Of a stretch of DNA of 9,875 bases, positions 6,511-9,875 are shown piece by piece. Where the stretch lies: positions 1 through 9,875 of the forward strand of contig CANDEH010000091.1 of NCBI GenBank assembly GCA_947383645.1. The letters are read 5' to 3'. Every line of letters starts with the position of its first letter. Positions within the stretch are counted from its first letter, which is position 1. The notes under the pieces were generated by a model, which did not search any database, was not told where the DNA came from, and saw nothing but the letters and a program-made list of their open reading frames with translations. The position numbers and the translations under genes were made by a program. Source of the DNA: an uncultured Clostridia bacterium. Its GTDB lineage: Bacteria; Bacillota; Clostridia; Oscillospirales; Oscillospiraceae.

Positions 6511-6674
6511 GGAAGCACTGAATAAATCGACGTGCGCGGCTTGCCAGACAGATTTTTTGTCTGGCAAGGCAAAAAACCGTAGGAATCCTGACGGATTTCA
6601 AGGTTTTTTAACGCAGTCCAGACAGAAAATTTGGCGGTAAGACGTGTGCGCCGATTTATTCAGTGCTTCCTTAA
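6507..6674. mobile_element. MITE-like element with perfect 23-bp ends, TTAA-flanked
   Basis: 6507-6529 and 6652-6674 are exact reverse complements, each consisting of TTAA followed by GGAAGCACTGAATAAATCG. Reading TTAA as a 4-bp target duplication, the element is 6511-6670 (160 bp) with 19-bp terminal repeats. TTAA fits the YTAR target of the IS5 group, and the end resembles the IS5 end as I recall it (GGAAG...GAA.AA.TC); this is from memory. The interior has no coding capacity but contains strong secondary structure. It separates ispE from the spoIIR leader. A palindromic TTAA could also be part of the repeat itself, which leaves the exact duplication unproved. Confidence 0.85.
6540..6609. 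repeat. Internal stem-loops of the MITE
   Basis: CTTGCCAGAC (6540-6549) pairs perfectly with GTCTGGCAAG (6559-6568) around a T-rich 9-nt loop. A second, longer structure has AAAAAACC (6571-6578) against GGTTTTTT (6602-6609), with CCGT/ACGG arms inside (6577-6580 and 6591-6594). The second ends in T6 on the + strand and equally on the - strand, so it may end transcription in either direction, including read-through from ispE. CCAGACAG appears again at 6618-6625. Confidence 0.6.
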
Positions 6675-6685
6675 GAGATTGCCTG

Positions 6686-6728
6686 AAACCTGCCGACGCG
6701 CATACTGCGCCTGCGCGGGTTCTGGTTT
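6686..6728 (+). terminator. Weak imperfect stem-loop downstream of ispE, possibly its original terminator
   Basis: AAACC (6686-6690) can pair with GGTTT (6724-6728), and CCG-CGCG (6693-6700, with a bulged A) with TGCGCGG (6712-6718). The structure is followed by only a few T/A bases. Without the MITE it would begin about 12 nt after the ispE stop, the usual place for a terminator. The pairing is interrupted and was judged by eye. Confidence 0.25.
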
Positions 6729-6741
6729 AAAATGTGAAAAT

Positions 6742-6788
6742 ACCGTCCAAACTGAGGGGTACAACCTGATGATTGGACGGTGTTTTTT
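6742..6788 (+). terminator. Terminator/attenuator-like hairpin directly before the spoIIR start
   Basis: ACCGTCCAA (6742-6750) is a perfect 9-bp match to TTGGACGGT (6773-6781), with a 22-nt loop, followed at once by GTTTTTT (6782-6788) and then the spoIIR ATG at 6789. Stem plus T-tract has the layout of an intrinsic terminator, but it ends at the start codon, so it may attenuate transcription entering spoIIR or hinder its translation. The loop holds GAGGGG, the only good ribosome binding sequence nearby. Confidence 0.6.
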
Positions 6789-6792
6789 ATGA
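6769..6792 (+). CDS. Putative seven-codon leader peptide overlapping spoIIR
   Basis: ATG ATT GGA CGG TGT TTT TTA TGA encodes MIGRCFL. It has a good ribosome binding sequence, GAGGGG at 6754-6759 with 9-nt spacing. Its stop overlaps the spoIIR start as ATGA (6789-6792), the classic arrangement for translational coupling. spoIIR itself has no suitable ribosome binding site at normal spacing from its ATG. There is no direct evidence that it is translated; the ORF is very short. Confidence 0.35.
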   Translation: MIGRCFL

Positions 6793-7403
6793 AATTTCGG
6801 CACAAGCTGACTGTTTTGACGGCGGTCTCTCTGGCGGTGGGGCTCTGCGCCACCGCGGTCTGGGGGGCGCATCGGACCCAGGAGCGGCTGGCGGAGAAGC
6901 TGATCCGGCTCCACGTGATCGCAAACTCCGACAGCGAGGCCGACCAGGCGCTGAAGATCCAGGTCCGGGACGCCATCCTGCGGGAGGCGGAGGAAATTTT
7001 GACCGTCTGCGCCGACTTGGACGAGGCGGAGGAGCAGCTGGGCGCGGCGCTGGAGCGGATGGCCGCCGCCGCGGAGGAGACGGTGGCCCGGGCGGGATAC
7101 GCCTATCCGGTGTCCGCGGCGCTGTCCTTTGAGCGCTATCCCACGCGGGAGTATGCCTCCTTCAAGCTGCCTGCGGGGCGGTACCTCTCCCTGCGCATAA
7201 CCATCGGCGCGGGGGAGGGGCGGAACTGGTGGTGCGTGGTATTCCCGCCGCTGTGCAGCGCCGCCACCACAGAGGAGTTCTCCCAAACCGCCCAGGCGGC
7301 GGGCCTGACCGTGGAGGAGCTGGCCCTCCTCACCGAGGAGAGCCAGGGCTATGTGGTGCGCTTTAAAGTTATCGAATGGGTGGAGGAGCTGCTCAGCAGG
7401 TAG
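6789..7403 (+). CDS. spoIIR: Stage II sporulation protein R (SpoIIR)
   Basis: Made in the forespore and secreted towards the mother-cell side, SpoIIR triggers the SpoIIGA protease to cleave pro-sigma-E. The protein has 204 residues. A hydrophobic N-terminal segment (about 7-27, LTVLTAVSLAVGLCATAVWG) after a basic start is the expected export signal or anchor. Family motifs: LIRLHVIANSDSEADQALK (38-56), YPTREYASFKLPAGRYLSLR from Y117, NWWCVVFPPLC (146-156) and YVVRFKVIEWVEEL near the end. The ATG at 6789 is preferred; a GTG three codons earlier (6780) lies inside the hairpin arm. A possible sigma-F-type -10 (TGTGAAAATA, 6733-6742; consensus GGnnAnAnTA) has no convincing -35; a start from it would fall near 6749. 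It strongly implies an endospore former. Confidence 0.93.
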   Translation: MKFRHKLTVLTAVSLAVGLCATAVWGAHRTQERLAEKLIRLHVIANSDSEADQALKIQVRDAILREAEEILTVCADLDEAEEQLGAALERMAAAAEETVARAGYAYPVSAALSFERYPTREYASFKLPAGRYLSLRITIGAGEGRNWWCVVFPPLCSAATTEEFSQTAQAAGLTVEELALLTEESQGYVVRFKVIEWVEELLSR

Positions 7404-7534
7404 CCATCCCGTCCCCGTCCCGGCGGCAGCTCCCCGCAGGGTCAGGGGCCGTCCGTCCCCGCCGCGTCAGCGCAGAAAGAGCCCTTCAAAGGCAGGCCGC
7501 GCCGACAAAAGAAAAAAAGAACCTCCCCAAATCA

Positions 7535-7563
7535 TTGACAGACCACTGCGGTATTGGTAAAAT
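7535..7563 (+). promoter_or_regulatory. Sigma-A promoter for the histidine kinase gene
   Basis: TTGACA (7535-7540, exact consensus) and TAAAAT (7558-7563) are 17 bp apart. The predicted start near 7570 gives a leader of about 78 nt to the ATG at 7648. The DNA between the spoIIR stop (7403) and this promoter is GC-rich with no clear terminator and no supported gene. Confidence 0.8.
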
Positions 7564-7590
7564 AGAGGGGTATATCATCAATCTGAAGAG

Positions 7591-7638
7591 CCGGCGGAGC
7601 TACCTCCCGCCGGGAGGCAGATGGCGTATGGGAGGGAG
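7591..7638 (+). promoter_or_regulatory. Leader with two mutually exclusive hairpins over the kinase ribosome binding region
   Basis: Hairpin A: CCGGCGG (7591-7597) pairs with CCGCCGG (7607-7613), 9-nt loop. Hairpin B: CCTCCC (7603-7608) pairs with GGGAGG (7612-7617), 3-nt loop. They share 7607-7613 and cannot coexist. GGGAGG occurs again just downstream as GGGAGGGAG (7630-7638), the likely ribosome binding site, and CCTCCC could pair with that too. The layout would allow RNA folding to gate translation. No known riboswitch class was recognised. Confidence 0.35.
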
Positions 7639-7647
7639 ATGGTAATT

Positions 7648-9875
7648 ATGTATCATTGCCATACTCAGTTTTATCTGATTGGGAAACCCTGCGGGGAGTT
7701 TGCGCTCATCCGGGAAATGCCGCCGCTGGAGTCCTTTACACACAGCTTTCTGGAGAGCGCGGCGCCGGAGCCGGCGCAGCTGGAGCAGGCGGATATCCTC
7801 TTCGCGGACCTGCGGAACCCGGACGTTTTGGACAACCTCCCCGCCATTCTCCGCGGCAAACGGCCGGAGGCGGAGTGTATCCTGCTGGCCCGGTCGGACC
7901 AGTTTCCCCTTCTCTCCGACACACTGCCCCAGGTACTGGACCTGTGGACCCTCCCTATGGACGAGGCGGAGGTCCGCTTCCGCTTCCACCGCTGGCAGCA
8001 GCACTGGAAGGGCCGGCGGGACGCCTGGCAGACAGAGCAGTACCTGGAGGCCGCCATCAACAGCATCCCCAACCTCATCTGGTACAAGACCCGGGACGGC
8101 GTCCACGAGAAGGTCAACGACAGCTTCTGCGCCACGGTGAACAAGACCAAAGAGCAGGTCCAGGGCCGCCGCCATGCCTACATATGGGACGTGGAGACCG
8201 ACGATCCCGCCTGTATCGAGTCCGAGCGGATCGTCATGGAGTCCCGGAAAACCTGTACCGCCCAGGAGACCATCATGACCGGCGCGGGACAGCGCCTGCT
8301 CACCACCTATAAATCCCCCCTCTACGACTGTGACGGCAGCGTTATGGGCACGGTGGGCGTGGCCATCGACATCACCCAGGAGGAGGCCTACCGCCAGGAG
8401 CTCCAGCAGAAGAACGACATGCTGGAGTCCATCTTCACCTCCCTGGACTGCGGGGTCATCTGCCACACCCGGGACGGATCCCGGATCATCAGCATCAATC
8501 AGGCCGCTCTGGACATCCTGGGCTACGCCTCCATTGAGGAGATCACCGGGGACGGCTTCTTCATGGTGGCCCCCTCGGTGCTGGAGGAGGACCAGCCCCT
8601 TCTGCGCAGCGCCATCCAGAGCCTGACGGAAATAGGAGACTCCACCAGCGTGGAGTACCGGGTGCGCCACTCCGAGGGGAAAATCCTGCACATCATGGGC
8701 AATCTGAAGCTCATTGAGGAGAACGGGGAGATCTACTACCAGCGTCTCCTTCTGGACTGCACCGAGCAGAAGCTGCGGGAGCAGCAGGAGCGCACAGAGA
8801 CCGAGCGGCGGCACAACTCCCTGATCCACGCCCTCAGCGTGGACTACAACCTGGTGTGCCACTGGGATCTGGACACCGGCGAGGGCGAGCCCCTGCGCCT
8901 CAACAACTGCCCCTATGGAATTCTGGATGAAATTTTCAGCAACGGCCGTCCCCTCCGGGAGAATCTGGAGCAATACGCCCTTCGCTGCGTCTACAGCGAG
9001 GACCGTGAGCTGTTCCGCCGCGCCCTGGACCTGGATCACCTGCGCTCGGAGCTGAGCAAGCGGCCCATCACCTACTTGAACTACCGCACCCTCTGCGGCA
9101 GCGGCATGTGCTTCTTCCAGCTGAAGGCCGTGCGCACCGGCGACTGGGAGGAGGGCCGCCGGGAGGTGGTGCTGGGCTTCCGCAACGTGGACGACGACAC
9201 CCGCCGTGAGATGGAGAAGAAGACCCTTCTGGAGGACGCCCTGTCCCAGGCCAACCGGGCCAGCAAGGCCAAGAGCGTCTTTCTCTCCAACATGTCCCAC
9301 GACATCCGCACCCCCATGAACGCCATCGTGGGCTTCACCACCCTGGCCATCACCCACATCGACCAGAGGGAGCAGGTGGAGGAGTACCTGAAAAAGATCC
9401 TCACCTCCGGCAACCACCTGGTGAGCCTCATCAACGACGTGCTGGACATGAGCCGCATCGAGAGCGGAAAAATGCGCCTGGAGGAGTCCCTGTGCAGCCT
9501 GCCGGACATCCTCCACGGCATCCGGAGCATCGTACAGGCGGATATCCGCTCCAAGCAGCTGGACTTCTACATCGACGCGGTGGACGTGCGCAGCGAGGAC
9601 ATCTACTGCGACCGGCTGCGGCTGAACCAGGTGCTCCTGAATCTGCTGGGCAACGCCATCAAGTACACCGGGGCGGGCGGCATCGTCAGCATGCGGATTC
9701 TGGAGAAGCCCGGCGCGGCGGCGGGGTACGCCACCTATGAGTTCCACGTAAAGGACACGGGCATCGGTATGAGCAAGGAGTTCGTCTCCCACATCTTCGA
9801 GCCCTTCGAGCGGGAGCGCAACTCCACCATCAGCGGCATCCAGGGCACCGGCCTGGGCATGGCCATCACCAAGAA
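7648..9875 (+). CDS. PAS-domain sensor histidine kinase, 3' truncated by window end
   Basis: 742 codons are present and the frame is still open. No transmembrane segment or signal peptide is seen, so it is probably cytoplasmic. Residues about 1-120 resemble a degenerate response-regulator receiver (ADILFADLRNPD, ILLARSD, WTLPMDEAEV) without a full acidic pocket. PAS-like regions follow at about 131-250 (AAINSIPNLIWYKTRDG), 255-375 (SIFTSLDCGVICHTRDG) and, less clearly, 390-515. The dimerisation/phosphoacceptor helix has H551 in FLSNMSHDIRTPMN. The ATPase domain shows the N box with N669 (NQVLLNLLGNAIKYT), G1 with D703 (VKDTGIGM), an F box (IFEPFER) and the G2 motif GTGLGM from 733. Such proteins often end in a receiver domain, which would lie beyond the window. 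Start: ATG 7648 fits GGGAG 9 nt upstream; in-frame ATGs at 7639 and 7621 are alternatives. Signal and partner unknown. Confidence 0.93.
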   Translation, partial: MYHCHTQFYLIGKPCGEFALIREMPPLESFTHSFLESAAPEPAQLEQADILFADLRNPDVLDNLPAILRGKRPEAECILLARSDQFPLLSDTLPQVLDLWTLPMDEAEVRFRFHRWQQHWKGRRDAWQTEQYLEAAINSIPNLIWYKTRDGVHEKVNDSFCATVNKTKEQVQGRRHAYIWDVETDDPACIESERIVMESRKTCTAQETIMTGAGQRLLTTYKSPLYDCDGSVMGTVGVAIDITQEEAYRQELQQKNDMLESIFTSLDCGVICHTRDGSRIISINQAALDILGYASIEEITGDGFFMVAPSVLEEDQPLLRSAIQSLTEIGDSTSVEYRVRHSEGKILHIMGNLKLIEENGEIYYQRLLLDCTEQKLREQQERTETERRHNSLIHALSVDYNLVCHWDLDTGEGEPLRLNNCPYGILDEIFSNGRPLRENLEQYALRCVYSEDRELFRRALDLDHLRSELSKRPITYLNYRTLCGSGMCFFQLKAVRTGDWEEGRREVVLGFRNVDDDTRREMEKKTLLEDALSQANRASKAKSVFLSNMSHDIRTPMNAIVGFTTLAITHIDQREQVEEYLKKILTSGNHLVSLINDVLDMSRIESGKMRLEESLCSLPDILHGIRSIVQADIRSKQLDFYIDAVDVRSEDIYCDRLRLNQVLLNLLGNAIKYTGAGGIVSMRILEKPGAAAGYATYEFHVKDTGIGMSKEFVSHIFEPFERERNSTISGIQGTGLGMAITK

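Noticed and set aside
7351..7645. Short + strand frames between spoIIR and the kinase
   Set aside because: They overlap the end of spoIIR or cross the kinase promoter, lack a ribosome binding site and show low-complexity R/P/A-rich translations.
7600..9792. A 730-codon open frame on the - strand opposite the histidine kinase
   Set aside because: It is a mirror of G/C-rich third codon positions in the kinase gene. The translation is repetitive in V, H, L, G and A, with no recognisable domain, while the + strand frame has every kinase motif.

Overview
The window looks like chromosome from a GC-rich, endospore-forming Clostridia, most likely an Oscillospiraceae-type gut Firmicute (Flavonifractor/Lawsonibacter-like). 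The reasons are a clear spoIIR, strong G/C bias at third codon positions, consensus sigma-A promoters with 17-bp spacers, the DXP/MEP isoprenoid enzyme IspE, QueH instead of QueG, and a large soluble multi-PAS histidine kinase. The genus is inferred from general character and was not tested by any search.

Layout, left to right. (1) The last 20 codons of an unidentified + strand gene, followed by a perfect 21-bp stem-loop. (2) Two regulators on the - strand, a LysR-type (280..1224) and a TetR-type (1392..2066). (3) A 328-bp divergent control region with a consensus tetR promoter reading left and a near-consensus promoter reading right; an interrupted dyad covers the rightward -10. (4) A two-gene operon: archaeal-type cofactor-independent phosphoglycerate mutase or proposed homoserine kinase (2395..3639), and a DUF1015 protein starting 3 nt later. 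(5) A 140-bp repeat-like element, bounded by inverted heptamer repeats, that contains the DUF1015 stop codon. (6) queH and ispE, 15 nt apart. (7) A 168-bp MITE-like element with perfect 23-bp ends including TTAA, starting on the ispE stop codon. (8) spoIIR, preceded by a terminator-like hairpin and a seven-codon leader ORF that overlaps its start as ATGA. (9) A consensus promoter, a leader with two mutually exclusive hairpins, and a PAS-containing histidine kinase running off the right end.

Functionally these are mostly housekeeping and accessory genes: central carbon or amino-acid metabolism (phosphoglycerate mutase plus DUF1015), tRNA queuosine modification (QueH), isoprenoid synthesis (IspE), forespore-to-mother-cell signalling (SpoIIR) and two-component sensing. 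I see no phage, CRISPR array, rRNA, tRNA or obvious defence system. The most unusual material is non-coding: two small inverted-repeat elements seated on stop codons, and the leader architectures of spoIIR and the kinase gene.
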